A stretch of DNA of 64,000 bases from Clostridiales bacterium. Its GTDB lineage: Bacteria > Bacillota > Clostridia > Oscillospirales > CAG-272. Positions 26,708 through 36,119 of this stretch are shown in pieces; position 1 is the first letter of the stretch; each line of letters begins with the position of its first letter. Made by a program: the position numbers and the translations under genes. Where the stretch lies: contig JAAZAV010000014.1 in the NCBI GenBank assembly GCA_012514145.1, forward strand, positions 55,265 through 119,264, in the 5' to 3' direction. The notes under the pieces are model-generated. The model worked only from the letters and a program-made list of their open reading frames with translations. It made no database searches and was not told the origin of the DNA.

Positions 26708-27622
26708 TCAGCCCTTGATGCTGCCTGAATACGCCACGCCCTCTATCAGGTAATCCTCGGAATAAAGGAATACAAGCAGCGGAGGTATCATATAGACCGC
26801 CGCCACCGCAAATGCCACACCGGCATCAGAGGCGTTTATCTTCGACAGGAATACGGACAACGGATGAAGCGCGTCATCACCCAACAGTACCAGCGGCTGT
26901 TCCACCATATTCCAGTAATCAATGAAAACAAGTATGGCAACCGAGTATATCACTCCGCGGCATAGCGGGATGCAGATCTTTGTAAAAATCTGCCACTCTC
27001 CGCATCCGTCCAGCTTCGCCGCCTCATATACAGAAGACGGAATACGCCGCATGAAGCGTGCCAGTATAAATACGGCGAAAGGCGAGAATATACCGGGTAA
27101 AATGATCGACCACCGTGTATCCCGTATGTTAAACCAGCCTGCCACTATATAGTTCGGAACCAAAGTCACCTGATACGGCATAAGCATCAATATGATATAT
27201 GAGAAGAATATTATGCTCCTCAACTTCGAATCAAACCGTGCGAAACAGTATGCCGCTGCCAGTGCAATTATTATCTGAAACACCATTATCGGCACAACAA
27301 GTATCACCGAGTTCCAGAACTTAAGCAGATAATCGGGTGTCTTGACAAAAGCTGTCAGATATTGACTGAAGGATATTATATCGGGAATCAGTTTGAGCTG
27401 TACCTTATCCGACACATAGGTGCGGTCGCCGGTGAGACTTGTGAATATTTTGCCGTAGTTTGCGGCAATCTCGGTTTGCGACATCAGCGAGTTTGTTATC
27501 GTCAGCGCAATCGGCATGATGAACAGGAGCGCCAGGCCTCCCAGCAGCATAAGCATCGCCGCTGTTCTTATGATAAACCCGGTCTTTACCTTGCGATGAC
27601 GGGATTTGGCTCTGCCGCTCAT
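26708..27622 (-). CDS. Carbohydrate ABC permease, MalG type
   Basis: A 304-residue inner-membrane subunit of a CUT1 sugar importer. After a basic N-terminus there are about six helices, and the EAA loop EAAKLDGCGEWQIFTKICIP, which docks to the ATPase, is intact. Its ATG overlaps the stop of the MalF-type gene (ATGA), so the two are co-translated. As usual for CUT1 systems the ATPase may be a shared MsiK-like protein encoded elsewhere. Confidence 0.9.
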   Translation of the reverse strand: MSGRAKSRHRKVKTGFIIRTAAMLMLLGGLALLFIMPIALTITNSLMSQTEIAANYGKIFTSLTGDRTYVSDKVQLKLIPDIISFSQYLTAFVKTPDYLLKFWNSVILVVPIMVFQIIIALAAAYCFARFDSKLRSIIFFSYIILMLMPYQVTLVPNYIVAGWFNIRDTRWSIILPGIFSPFAVFILARFMRRIPSSVYEAAKLDGCGEWQIFTKICIPLCRGVIYSVAILVFIDYWNMVEQPLVLLGDDALHPLSVFLSKINASDAGVAFAVAAVYMIPPLLVFLYSEDYLIEGVAYSGSIKG

Positions 27623-28497
27623 TCTTCGATATCCTCCCCGAACCGCCGATCAATTACAAACAGCACGCCGATTATGATTATCATGATGATACATATAATA
27701 ATCGCCGCAGAAGAAAGCTTCTGATAGTCCAGCGAACGGAAGGTATTGTTCATGAAATGCTGCAGCATATAAAGGCTGTCATACGGATAGTCTCCGGTTA
27801 GCAGGTATACTTCGCGGAAAACCTTGAATGAGTTGATGAGCGAGAGTATCGAGACGAAAAGTATACTGGACGACAGATATCTTAATTTTATACGGAAGAA
27901 TCTTCCCACACTGCCGCAGCCGTCAAGTTCGGCTACCTCGAGTATTTCTTTTGGTATGGCTGCCAGGGCTGCCATGAAAAGAATCATATTGTAGCCCAGA
28001 TTCTTCCACAGGTAGAGCGTCACGGTGACAAACATACTGTAATCGCTTTTCAACCAGTCTATGGCTGTCACACCGAACAGCGCGAGAAAATCGTTGAATA
28101 CACCGTTGTAATGGAATATAACCTGCCAAATCAGCACCACAGACGCAACAGGTACCATCAGCGGTGATATAAACACCGTGCGCAGCTGCGTTCTGAACGG
28201 TAAATTCCCCGACAGCAAGACTGCAAGCATCAGAGAAAGCACTACTGCCAGCGGAACGGCTATGACTGAAAATGTCAGCGAGTTCATCATCGCCCGACGA
28301 AAGGCGTTGTTTTGTATCAGACTTATGAAATTTTTTAAAAAGACAAAATTCCCCTGTACAGGATTGTCTATCATAGAGTACCGTATTACCACCAAAAACG
28401 GCAGTATGAAAAAAAGCAGCACTCCCAGAAGACTGGGAATCAGAAAGATAAATGTTTTTCTCCGCTCCCCGGCTTCAACTTTGGTTATGGTTTTCAT
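27619..28497 (-). CDS. Carbohydrate ABC permease, MalF type
   Basis: A 292-residue permease with six predicted helices and the EAA loop EVAELDGCGSVGRFFRIKLR. The start of the protein (FIFLIPSLLGVLLFFILPFL) is the normal CUT1 first helix. First gene of the operon running to 20193. The upstream region has A/T-rich promoter-like sequence, but I could not settle on a clear -35/-10 pair. Confidence 0.9.
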   Translation of the reverse strand: MKTITKVEAGERRKTFIFLIPSLLGVLLFFILPFLVVIRYSMIDNPVQGNFVFLKNFISLIQNNAFRRAMMNSLTFSVIAVPLAVVLSLMLAVLLSGNLPFRTQLRTVFISPLMVPVASVVLIWQVIFHYNGVFNDFLALFGVTAIDWLKSDYSMFVTVTLYLWKNLGYNMILFMAALAAIPKEILEVAELDGCGSVGRFFRIKLRYLSSSILFVSILSLINSFKVFREVYLLTGDYPYDSLYMLQHFMNNTFRSLDYQKLSSAAIIICIIMIIIIGVLFVIDRRFGEDIEE

Positions 28498-28627
28498 TTT
28501 AATCTTGGCAGCTCCGTCCTTAATAAATATTGTGACGTATGCCGGAGTAGTTTTGTTCCGAATAATACGGTTTTATATTACTATCATATAGTACATGATT
28601 ATACGGCAAAGATTATATAACGAACTA

Positions 28628-28744
28628 TGAGCATAAGCCCCAAACGGACCTATGCTCACAGTGAACGTTTCAGGAAGCGCCGGATATGCCGGGAGGAGCG
28701 GTGATGATATTCACCGCCGCCCTGTCATTATCCTGCCCCGGCGC
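28628..28744 (-). terminator. Nested hairpins after the EF-G-like gene
   Basis: Three inverted repeats follow the EF-G-like stop on the minus strand. An outer 7-bp pair gcgccgg (28677-28683) / ccggcgc (28738-28744) encloses a 7-bp hairpin gcggtga / tcaccgc (28698-28717). An 8-bp hairpin tgagcata / tatgctca follows (28628-28658). None has a real T-tract, so termination is likely but not certain; a structured regulatory RNA is the alternative. Confidence 0.45.
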
Positions 28745-28758
28745 ATCCTGTATATTGG

Positions 28759-30837
28759 TTATTTATCCTCTTCCTCGGCTTCCCTCTTAACCTGCTCGAT
28801 AATCTTTGTAGCGAGCATGCCGGGAACTTCCTCGTAACGGATTATATTGAATGAGAAGCTGCCCTTGCCCTGAGAGATGGCGCGAAGCGAGATGGTGTAG
28901 TCCATCATTTCGGACTTCGGAACCTCAGCCTCAACGACCTGCCATCCCTTCTTGCCTACCACAGCGTTCATGCCGAGAACTCTGCCGCGGCGCTTGTTAA
29001 GATCACCTATTACATCGCCGACAAGGGAATCGGGAATATAAACCTTAAGATCGCCTACCGGCTCAAGTATAATGGGACCTGCCTTGGGGAGACCTTCCTT
29101 ATATGCCAGAGAAGCCGCGATCTTGAATGCCATTTCGGATGAGTCAACCTCATGGTATGAACCGTCGTAGAGGTCGGCTGAGAGATTGACCATCGGGAAT
29201 CCGGCAAGAACACCCTTTGCCATTGCCTCCTGGAGACCCTTCTCAACTGCCGGGAAGTAGTTCTTCGGGACAGAACCGCCGACTACCGACTCGGTGAAGG
29301 TCAGACCCTCGCTGCCCTCAGGTCCGGGACCGAACGTAATACGAACGTGACCGTACTGACCGTGTCCGCCCGACTGCTTCTTATGCTTGCCTTCCTGCTG
29401 AACGCTCTTCTTGATGGCCTCACGATAAGCGATCTTCGGAGGATTAAGCTCTACTGTGGTACCGTAACGGTTCTTGAGTTTATTAACCACAACGTCAAGG
29501 TGAATGTCACCGAGACCCGAGATAACAAGCTGCTTGGTATCCGCATTGTTCTCATATTTGAGGGTGTAGTCCTCTTCAAGCAGACGCGCCATACCCTGGG
29601 AAATCTTATCTTCATCACCCTTCGCCTTGGGGGCAATTGCCATTGAAAGGTAGGGTTCAGGATACTTGATCTTTGTATACTCGGTGTCGCCTTCGACGGC
29701 AAGAGTGTCGTTTGTGTTGGTGGCGACCAGCTTTGCGGTCATACCGATATCACCGCATGCAAGGCTGTCAACCTCAGTCTGTGTCTTGCCGCGGACAGTG
29801 TATATCTTATTGAACTTCTCAGTCTGACCGGATGTGAGGTTTTTAAGAACCATCTCGTTGGTGAGGCAGCCGTTCATAACCTTGAAGAAGGACATTTTAC
29901 CTACGAACGGGTCGGCGATGGTCTTGAAAATGAATACGGAAACAACACCGTTCTCATCGATTTCCACGGTCTTCTCACCGTCGCCGTCTATAACCTTTGT
30001 AACCTTGTGTGAAGTATACTTCGGGAAAGAGTCGACGATGTTGTCCATGACCGTCTCTATGCTCCAGAGGTTGATTGAAGAACCGCAGAACACCGGAGCG
30101 ATGGAACCTTCCATAATACCGGTGTGCATAGCTTCGGTGATTTCATCGCGTGTAATCTCCTCCTCGGCGAAGAACTTCTCCATAAGTTCTTCAGAGGTCT
30201 CAGCCACAGACTCAAGCAGCATTGCGCGGTATTCCTCCGCGGTGTCTGTGTAACCGGCGGGGATATCAGACTCGCTGTGCTTGCCGTTCTTGTCGTAGGA
30301 GTATGCCTTCATGTCGATCAGGTTAATGAAGGCGCCCTTCTCTGTCGGAATGAGTATGGGACATACAGAAACGCCGAACTCCTCACGCAATTCTTCGAAT
30401 AGCTTGTCGAAGTGAGCATCTGGATCATCTATCTTGTTGAGGAAGAAAGCTCTCGGAATACCAGCGTCGGTTGCGTATTCCCACCCCAGCTCTGTTCCGA
30501 CTTCAATACCGCTCTTGGAGTCTACAAGTATTATAGCGCTGTCCGCAACCTTAACAGCCTGCAGGCACTCACCGACAAAATCAAGGTAACCGGGAGCGTC
30601 TAAGATGTTAATCTTGCAGTCATTCCAGATAACCGGAGCTACTGAGGCCTGAAGTGTAAAGCCGCGGCGAATTTCCTCTGCGTCATAGTCGCAGACGGTG
30701 TTGCCGTCTGTGGGCTTGCCGAGACGGTTGGTTGCACCGGTCATAAAGAGCATTGCCTCTGCAAAAGAGGTCTTGCCTGAACCGCTGTGTCCAAGCAGGG
30801 CAACATTGCGAATCTGGTTGGTCGTGTACTTAGCCAT
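28759..30837 (-). CDS. Elongation factor G-like GTPase (EF-G2 type)
   Basis: A 692-residue translational GTPase with all five EF-G domains. G1 is GHSGSGKTS at 16-24, where canonical EF-G has GHIDAGKTT; G3 is DAPGYLDF and G4 NKIDD. Domain IV appears intact (SGGHGQYGHVRITFGPG, GSYHEVDSSEMAFKIA). These substitutions mark the paralogue group often called EF-G2 rather than the fusA of the str operon, which is not in this window. Its job may lie in ribosome recycling or in a subset of translocation, by analogy only. It has its own consensus promoter and is not linked to ribosomal protein genes. Confidence 0.9.
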   Translation of the reverse strand: MAKYTTNQIRNVALLGHSGSGKTSFAEAMLFMTGATNRLGKPTDGNTVCDYDAEEIRRGFTLQASVAPVIWNDCKINILDAPGYLDFVGECLQAVKVADSAIILVDSKSGIEVGTELGWEYATDAGIPRAFFLNKIDDPDAHFDKLFEELREEFGVSVCPILIPTEKGAFINLIDMKAYSYDKNGKHSESDIPAGYTDTAEEYRAMLLESVAETSEELMEKFFAEEEITRDEITEAMHTGIMEGSIAPVFCGSSINLWSIETVMDNIVDSFPKYTSHKVTKVIDGDGEKTVEIDENGVVSVFIFKTIADPFVGKMSFFKVMNGCLTNEMVLKNLTSGQTEKFNKIYTVRGKTQTEVDSLACGDIGMTAKLVATNTNDTLAVEGDTEYTKIKYPEPYLSMAIAPKAKGDEDKISQGMARLLEEDYTLKYENNADTKQLVISGLGDIHLDVVVNKLKNRYGTTVELNPPKIAYREAIKKSVQQEGKHKKQSGGHGQYGHVRITFGPGPEGSEGLTFTESVVGGSVPKNYFPAVEKGLQEAMAKGVLAGFPMVNLSADLYDGSYHEVDSSEMAFKIAASLAYKEGLPKAGPIILEPVGDLKVYIPDSLVGDVIGDLNKRRGRVLGMNAVVGKKGWQVVEAEVPKSEMMDYTISLRAISQGKGSFSFNIIRYEEVPGMLATKIIEQVKREAEEEDK

Positions 30838-30942
30838 TTATATACTCTCCTTAAGGAATTACTGTTGTACCGCAGCCGCAAACCTGCCGGTATGCAGACT
30901 AAACGGAATACTGCCGACATCCCGGCAGAAATACACCCGTTT

Positions 30943-30971
30943 ATTATACATCAAACGGGCAAATATATCAA
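30943..30971 (-). promoter_or_regulatory. Promoter of the EF-G-like gene
   Basis: Minus strand TTGATA (30966-30971), 17-base spacer, TATAAT (30943-30948). The leader is about 100 bases and contains a 6-bp hairpin (ctgccg / cggcag, 30911-30928). Confidence 0.8.
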
Positions 30972-31051
30972 GGCAATAAAACGAACTTTGCATTTTACTC
31001 AATGCCAAATTTGAGTCAGTATTTTTGTCTATTATTCACAATAACCAACTC

Positions 31052-32122
31052 TCAGAATGTCAATTCGATGATAAGCCGGGTGAGCAGTATTTCGGGGTCC
31101 TGAGATGAGCCTTTAAGTGCCGAATCCGTTTCGGCGCAGACCTTAAGCACAGTATTCAGTCGACCCCTTTTTGCCAGCGAAGGTTGTTTGAGATATTTTT
31201 TAACAACGAACTCATTGAGCTTCAGACTTGAAGCAATATCTGATGATGACAATCCCGACGCTGCAAGTTCTTGAGCCGCAGTCATATCGGTGAACTGCTT
31301 AAGCGCCATTCCGGATATCAGTTCGGGTGCGGTACGCCGGTCGAGCATCTCCTTGAGCAGCAGAAGCGCTTTTGCCCGGTCGCGTTCCAACAGCGCATTG
31401 GTAAAGTCGAAACTGCCGAGTTCGGTGGTGATTGAAACCACCTGCTTTACTTCATTGACAGTGACCGCATTAAGACCGTGGGAAAGCGCATATGCGGCGA
31501 CTTTTTCAACTTCGCATGACAGGCGCGTCATATCGTTCCCCACGCAGTCAAGCAGCATCGCAGCCGCGTCTGTGGTGACTTTCAGTTTGTCAGCATCAAA
31601 ACGGCGGGCAATCCACTTTGTCAGTGCGGAAGGAGATTCCTGCTCAAAAACAACCGGCATCAAATATTCTGACAGCACAGTGAAAGCCTTGCCCGGGCGA
31701 TTATAGCCCTCCGATACAGTCAGTTCCTCCGGAATTGTATAAACTATAAGCACAGCCGTCTCAGAGTAATCGAGTCCCAGAACATCGGTCAGCGAATCCC
31801 ATTCCTCGGCGGTGAACTTATCGTAGTTCAGACCATACAGCTCGACCAGCCTCAAGCCTTCCATGCCCAAAAATGGGACTGATGTAAGTTCTGCCGCAAG
31901 CCGCTCCGGGGTATATGAGTCGAAATCCAGAGAAACACGCATCATATCGTCCGACACAACTGCCTTGCGCGCCTCACCGAGGCAGAAACGCTTCATATAT
32001 TCTTCATCGCCGCAGAAAAGCCAGCCGCCCTTCAGCCCTTCACGAAGTGCTTTTCTGAAGTCTGCGGAACTAAGCTGAACGTGCTTTTTTGCCGCACCTC
32101 GGGTCTTGTCCCTGCTCATCAC
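31052..32122 (-). CDS. holA: DNA polymerase III delta subunit
   Basis: Delta opens the sliding clamp within the clamp loader. The 356 residues show family features: LFCGDEEYMKRFCLGEAR near the start (degenerate nucleotide site), DDMMRVSLDFDSY, PFLGMEGLRLVELYGL, and a C-terminal collar region ending in LLTRLIIELTF. About 20 extra basic residues precede the usual start. The start overlaps the DUF1934 stop by four bases. Last gene of the rnr-esterase-DUF1934-holA transcript; rpsT, a common holA neighbour, is absent. Confidence 0.9.
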   Translation of the reverse strand: MMSRDKTRGAAKKHVQLSSADFRKALREGLKGGWLFCGDEEYMKRFCLGEARKAVVSDDMMRVSLDFDSYTPERLAAELTSVPFLGMEGLRLVELYGLNYDKFTAEEWDSLTDVLGLDYSETAVLIVYTIPEELTVSEGYNRPGKAFTVLSEYLMPVVFEQESPSALTKWIARRFDADKLKVTTDAAAMLLDCVGNDMTRLSCEVEKVAAYALSHGLNAVTVNEVKQVVSITTELGSFDFTNALLERDRAKALLLLKEMLDRRTAPELISGMALKQFTDMTAAQELAASGLSSSDIASSLKLNEFVVKKYLKQPSLAKRGRLNTVLKVCAETDSALKGSSQDPEILLTRLIIELTF

Positions 32123-32700
32123 TGCGGGGTGACATCGATTGTAAGACGGCTGCGCTCGGTGCAGACACCGTTCATCTCAATGTCGTAATCAATGAATAAA
32201 CTTCCACCGTCGGCACCCAGTGTATTGTCGATGCGCCGCGTGTATACCGCAAACTGCATAGGCATGAATTCGGTGCCATAGGTGCAGATCTGGCGTCTGT
32301 TTTCACTGTTGAAGGTTATACACGAGGTCAGAGAACCCGAACGGGTCATTGTGACTATCTGCGGACGGTCATACGAAGTGTGTAAAGTTGTGACAGTACC
32401 GCCCATGCCGGTATCCTCGCTTTCCTCGTATGAGAGACTCACATCCTTACCGTTGTCGTCAAGAGAACCATCGGTTATATATTCTATTGTGCTGTTGAGG
32501 GCGCCGTCGGCTTCACGGTCAAGTTCTGCCGTCATGCGATCGATTTCTTCATTATCATCCACGGAGTTCTTCATAAACTCGATAAACTCCCGGCTTTCGG
32601 AGAATTCGGCTGCGGTCGTCATGTCGCATATGCGCGAAAATATACTGACCCTGACGGGCAAACCCTTCTGTTTTCTTGTTTTTCTTTCTTTTTCTTTCAT
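32119..32700 (-). CDS. DUF1934 family protein
   Basis: A small beta-barrel protein of the DUF1934/YwiB group. The matching segments are LSYEESEDTGMGGTVTTLHT, MTRSGSLTSCITFN and PMQFAVYTRRIDNTLGADGG. Function is unknown; the family has a lipocalin-like fold. The N-terminal 60 residues are an unusual basic and then acidic extension. I chose ATG 32700, with GAGGA nine bases upstream, over a TTG at 32730 that overlaps the previous gene. 193 residues. Confidence 0.75.
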   Translation of the reverse strand: MKEKERKTRKQKGLPVRVSIFSRICDMTTAAEFSESREFIEFMKNSVDDNEEIDRMTAELDREADGALNSTIEYITDGSLDDNGKDVSLSYEESEDTGMGGTVTTLHTSYDRPQIVTMTRSGSLTSCITFNSENRRQICTYGTEFMPMQFAVYTRRIDNTLGADGGSLFIDYDIEMNGVCTERSRLTIDVTPQ

Positions 32701-32726
32701 TGAATCAAGTCCTCGTCCGCAATGGT

Positions 32727-33893
32727 TCAATCCAGCGACGAATATACAAGCGACTTTATGCGCGGATGAATCACGGCATTATAACCGTTGAGCATGTGCG
32801 TGAAGAATACGATTGTCATATCGTTAGCCGGGTCAATGAGAACATATGAGCCTGCCGCGCCGCCCCATCCGAACTCCCCCTCAGATGACAAAACGGCTGC
32901 CTTTGCCGGATCAATCATAGTGCGAACACCCAAACCGTAACCGTAGCCGCTGCGTCCCGGATTCTCGCCTGAGAAAAACGCGAGTCTTTCGCCATCAAGC
33001 TGATTTAAAGCCATCGCCCGGACAGCAGCAGACGACAGGATGCGGTTTCCGTTGGCAGCCATACCGCCGTGGCAAAGCGCCTCCGCAAAGCTGGAATAAT
33101 CGTCAAGCGTCGATATTATACCGGCGCCGCCGCTTTCGCATCTGTCAGAATACTTGTAACCGCAGACAGGACCTATGTATTCCATAACCGATTTGCCGTC
33201 GGTCTGTATCGTGCGCCTGTATTGGCCGGCGTATCGCTCTTCTTTGTCAGCCGGGAGCGTAAATCCTGTATCTTTCATACCGCATGGCTCGAAGATATGC
33301 TTTCTGAGGTATTCACCGAAACGCATACCGGTAATCACTTCAATCAGCGCTCCGAGTGCATCGTGGCATAGGCTGTATAGCCAGCGGCTACCGGGCTGGA
33401 AGCTCAGCGGTTCACGCAGATAGGCACGGAAAAAATCTACCGTTCCGAAATCGTTATCGGTACTCTCGCGCAGCTCACGAATTGCCGGTACATCCGGGTT
33501 GTATGTCAGACCCGCCGACATGGTGAAGAGGTCGCGAAAGGTAATCGGACGCGCTAGCGGTTCGGTTGATGTGCTCCCGTCTGCATTCCTGACACGCACC
33601 GTGCAATCGGCAAACTCGGGGATAAACTTCACCGCCGGTTCGTCAAGCAGGAATATACCGTCCTCCCAGAGCTGAAGCGCCGCCGTACAGGTTATCACCT
33701 TAGACATTGAATAAATATTGTATAGTGCATCCTGTCTCGCCGGTGTTTTGTCCTCGATACGGTTGTATCCCGCCGTATGCCTGTATATTCTCTCGCCGCC
33801 AATATTTATCGCACAGTCGACACATGGAAGCACATTATTAATTATAAGAGAATCGAGATATGAAGTAAGCCTTTCAAGCCGCTTGAAATTCAT
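32727..33893 (-). CDS. Serine hydrolase, family VIII esterase / class C beta-lactamase fold
   Basis: A 388-residue cytosolic serine hydrolase. The SxxK motif is SMSK at 62-65. The tyrosine motif is WLYSLCHDALG (Tyr173), where penicillin-binding relatives have YSN. The third motif is FGWGGAAGS instead of a KTG/HTG box. SxxK, Tyr and WGG together are the pattern of family VIII esterases. No signal peptide, so it is not a secreted beta-lactamase. It lies 15 bases after rnr and before DUF1934-holA, an odd place for an esterase. Substrate unknown. Confidence 0.82.
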   Translation of the reverse strand: MNFKRLERLTSYLDSLIINNVLPCVDCAINIGGERIYRHTAGYNRIEDKTPARQDALYNIYSMSKVITCTAALQLWEDGIFLLDEPAVKFIPEFADCTVRVRNADGSTSTEPLARPITFRDLFTMSAGLTYNPDVPAIRELRESTDNDFGTVDFFRAYLREPLSFQPGSRWLYSLCHDALGALIEVITGMRFGEYLRKHIFEPCGMKDTGFTLPADKEERYAGQYRRTIQTDGKSVMEYIGPVCGYKYSDRCESGGAGIISTLDDYSSFAEALCHGGMAANGNRILSSAAVRAMALNQLDGERLAFFSGENPGRSGYGYGLGVRTMIDPAKAAVLSSEGEFGWGGAAGSYVLIDPANDMTIVFFTHMLNGYNAVIHPRIKSLVYSSLD

Positions 33894-33908
33894 ACAAAAA
33901 CCTCCGCC

Positions 33909-36041
33909 TTATACATCGTCCTCGACCAGCTTCATGCTCACCTTGCGCGTTACAATATCCGCGGCATCAATGATAACCTTCACCCGTTGTCCGAGTGCGA
34001 AGGAACGGCGTCCGCAGTGCAAACTCATTGTGTTTTCATTATAGTCGAAGTAGCCATCCAGTGTGGATATATGCACAAGTCCCGAGCATGTATTGTCAAG
34101 GTCCACAAAGAAACCGAAGCCCTGTACCGAGCTTATCGTCCCCTCAAAAATCTCGCCGATATGGTCTGCCATAAACAGCGCCTTGAAGAGAGCCTCAATA
34201 TCGCGTTCGGCGTGGATTGCGCGAATCTCACAATCACTCGACTGATGTGCCGATGATGTCGCGAAGGATTCGAGTTCTGTTATTCTTTCGATGTCCGCTT
34301 TTCCGCGGATTATCGACTTGATTATGCGGTGAACTGATAAATCGGGGTAGCGTCTTATAGGTGATGTGAAGTGGCAATATCGTTCGATAGCCAGACCGAA
34401 ATGTGGTGAACATACAGCATCATAACGCGCCTTTGCAAGAGAACGAAGAAGGACATATGACGCAATGGTTTTATAACCTTTTTCCTCCGCTTCAAGCATA
34501 ACGGCGCGCAGCGCCGCAGGATGTAGTGTGCGTGTACGCAGCGGCGTTATGTCAAGCCCGAGATTGTGGGCAAAAATCGTGAAAGTTTTGATTTTTTCGG
34601 GATCCGGATCGTCATGAACGCGATATACGCAGGGCATATGCTGCCAGTAGAGCCAGGTTGCAACCGCCTCATTTGCGCAGAGCATAAACTGCTCAATAAG
34701 CCTCTCGGCGATACCTCGCTCAACTTTAACAATATCAGCAACATAGCCGTCATCGTCAAGAATTATTTTTGACTCCACCGTTTCCAGCTCCAGGGCTCCG
34801 CGCTCAGCCGAGCGGGTGTCCAGAATACGGTATAATTCCAGCGCAATATCAAGGCTGTTCCCGAGTGCTTTATATTTGTCTGCGAAATCCGAACCGCTTC
34901 CGTTTTCAAGCAGGTCGTTAACTTCCGAATAAACGCCTTGTACAACGCTGCTTATAAGCGACTCATGCAGTTCTGTGTTCAGTATTTCACCCGTCTCAGA
35001 AAGCGTTATGACAGCCGATAAGGTAAATCTTTCAGCACCCGAATTCAGAGAACATGAACCGTTTGATATAACTTCGGGAAGCATCGGAACGACCTGATCA
35101 ACGAAGTACACCGATGTGCCGCGCTCAAAAGCTTCACGGTCGAGTATAGAACCCTCTGTTACATAATTCGATACATCTGCGATGTGCACGCCGAGAGTAT
35201 ATGTTCCGTCATCATTCTTTTCGACTGAAATGGCATCGTCAAGGTCTTTGGCGCCCTCCGGGTCGATTGTAAAGACAGTTTTACCGCGAAGGTCGAGTCT
35301 TCCCGCGGCGTCAAGCGGCATAGCCGCCACTTCATCGGCGAAGTCAAGCGCTTCGGATGAAAATGATATTATTATACCGTTATCGCTGAGTATGGCTGCG
35401 TAATTTGCTTCAACGCTGTCGCTTTCGCCGAAAACATCAGTTACGTTTCCGTAAGCCGCGATGCCGTTGGCGGGATCCGGATAACGTGTCAGCTCAACCT
35501 CAACTTTATCGCCTGCTATAATGTCGGTCGGCATGGTTGAAGTCTCAACAAGAATGTTAAAGCTGAGACGCTTATCATCAGGTTCAACATAGAACCGCGG
35601 CGATCCGCGTTTCCCTCGCGATTCCAGTTCGCGCATAGTGCCTATTACACTTTTGACCGAACGTTCAGAGACCTGAACAATACGCCCCTCAGGAGCTCCG
35701 CCTCTACCGCTTGGGTTTGTCACCACGGCAAGAACCGTATCACCGTTTATTGCGCCGCCGCAGTTATCCGAACTTACGAATATATCACGGCTGCCGTCGG
35801 CGGGCATGACAAAACCGAATCCACGCTGTGCCGCGCTGAAAGTACCGCGAATCAGACCCGAATCACTTTGAGGCATTATCTTGCCTTTCTTTGTTATGAC
35901 AATCTCTCCGGCTGCCTCAAGGACGTCAAGCTCACGTCGGACGCTCTCGAAGCTCTCGCCAAGCGCATTTGCCAGTTCGGATTGAGTCGGACGTTCACCG
36001 TCCGCAATATATGAAAGTATTTTATCAGAAAGCAGTGACAT
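33909..36041 (-). CDS. rnr: Ribonuclease R
   Basis: A 3'-5' exoribonuclease that degrades structured RNA. The 710 residues contain an N-terminal winged-helix region (PTQSELANALGESFESVRRE), a cold-shock domain (RGFGFVMPADGSRDIFV), the RNB catalytic domain (FTIDPEGAKDLDDAISVEK with the catalytic aspartates, GVHIADVSNYV) and a C-terminal S1 domain (GTISSVQGFGFFVDLDN). ATG 36041 has GGGAG five bases upstream; ATG 36053 has its nearest site only two bases away. The usual secG-rnr-smpB order is partly kept (secG lies upstream), but a terminator separates secG from rnr and smpB is not here. Confidence 0.95.
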   Translation of the reverse strand: MSLLSDKILSYIADGERPTQSELANALGESFESVRRELDVLEAAGEIVITKKGKIMPQSDSGLIRGTFSAAQRGFGFVMPADGSRDIFVSSDNCGGAINGDTVLAVVTNPSGRGGAPEGRIVQVSERSVKSVIGTMRELESRGKRGSPRFYVEPDDKRLSFNILVETSTMPTDIIAGDKVEVELTRYPDPANGIAAYGNVTDVFGESDSVEANYAAILSDNGIIISFSSEALDFADEVAAMPLDAAGRLDLRGKTVFTIDPEGAKDLDDAISVEKNDDGTYTLGVHIADVSNYVTEGSILDREAFERGTSVYFVDQVVPMLPEVISNGSCSLNSGAERFTLSAVITLSETGEILNTELHESLISSVVQGVYSEVNDLLENGSGSDFADKYKALGNSLDIALELYRILDTRSAERGALELETVESKIILDDDGYVADIVKVERGIAERLIEQFMLCANEAVATWLYWQHMPCVYRVHDDPDPEKIKTFTIFAHNLGLDITPLRTRTLHPAALRAVMLEAEEKGYKTIASYVLLRSLAKARYDAVCSPHFGLAIERYCHFTSPIRRYPDLSVHRIIKSIIRGKADIERITELESFATSSAHQSSDCEIRAIHAERDIEALFKALFMADHIGEIFEGTISSVQGFGFFVDLDNTCSGLVHISTLDGYFDYNENTMSLHCGRRSFALGQRVKVIIDAADIVTRKVSMKLVEDDV

Positions 36042-36077
36042 TCTATCTCCCATAACTCTCCGCGCAGATATCCGCGG

Positions 36078-36119
36078 TTAAAAAACATCCGCCTTTGAAA
36101 CTGTATACCTTCAAAGGCG
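36078..36119 (-). terminator. Terminator between secG and rnr
   Basis: A perfect 12-bp stem (tccgcctttgaa and complement, 10-base loop) followed on the minus strand by TGTTTTTT. It ends secG transcription about 35 bases before rnr. Confidence 0.88.

Noticed and set aside
28498..28640. Possible promoter of the permease operon
   Set aside because: Several TATAAT-like words occur on the minus strand, but none has a good -35 at 16-18 bases, so I did not list one.
32727..33893. Secreted class C beta-lactamase
   Set aside because: No signal peptide, YSL in place of YSN and WGG in place of KTG; these point to a family VIII esterase.
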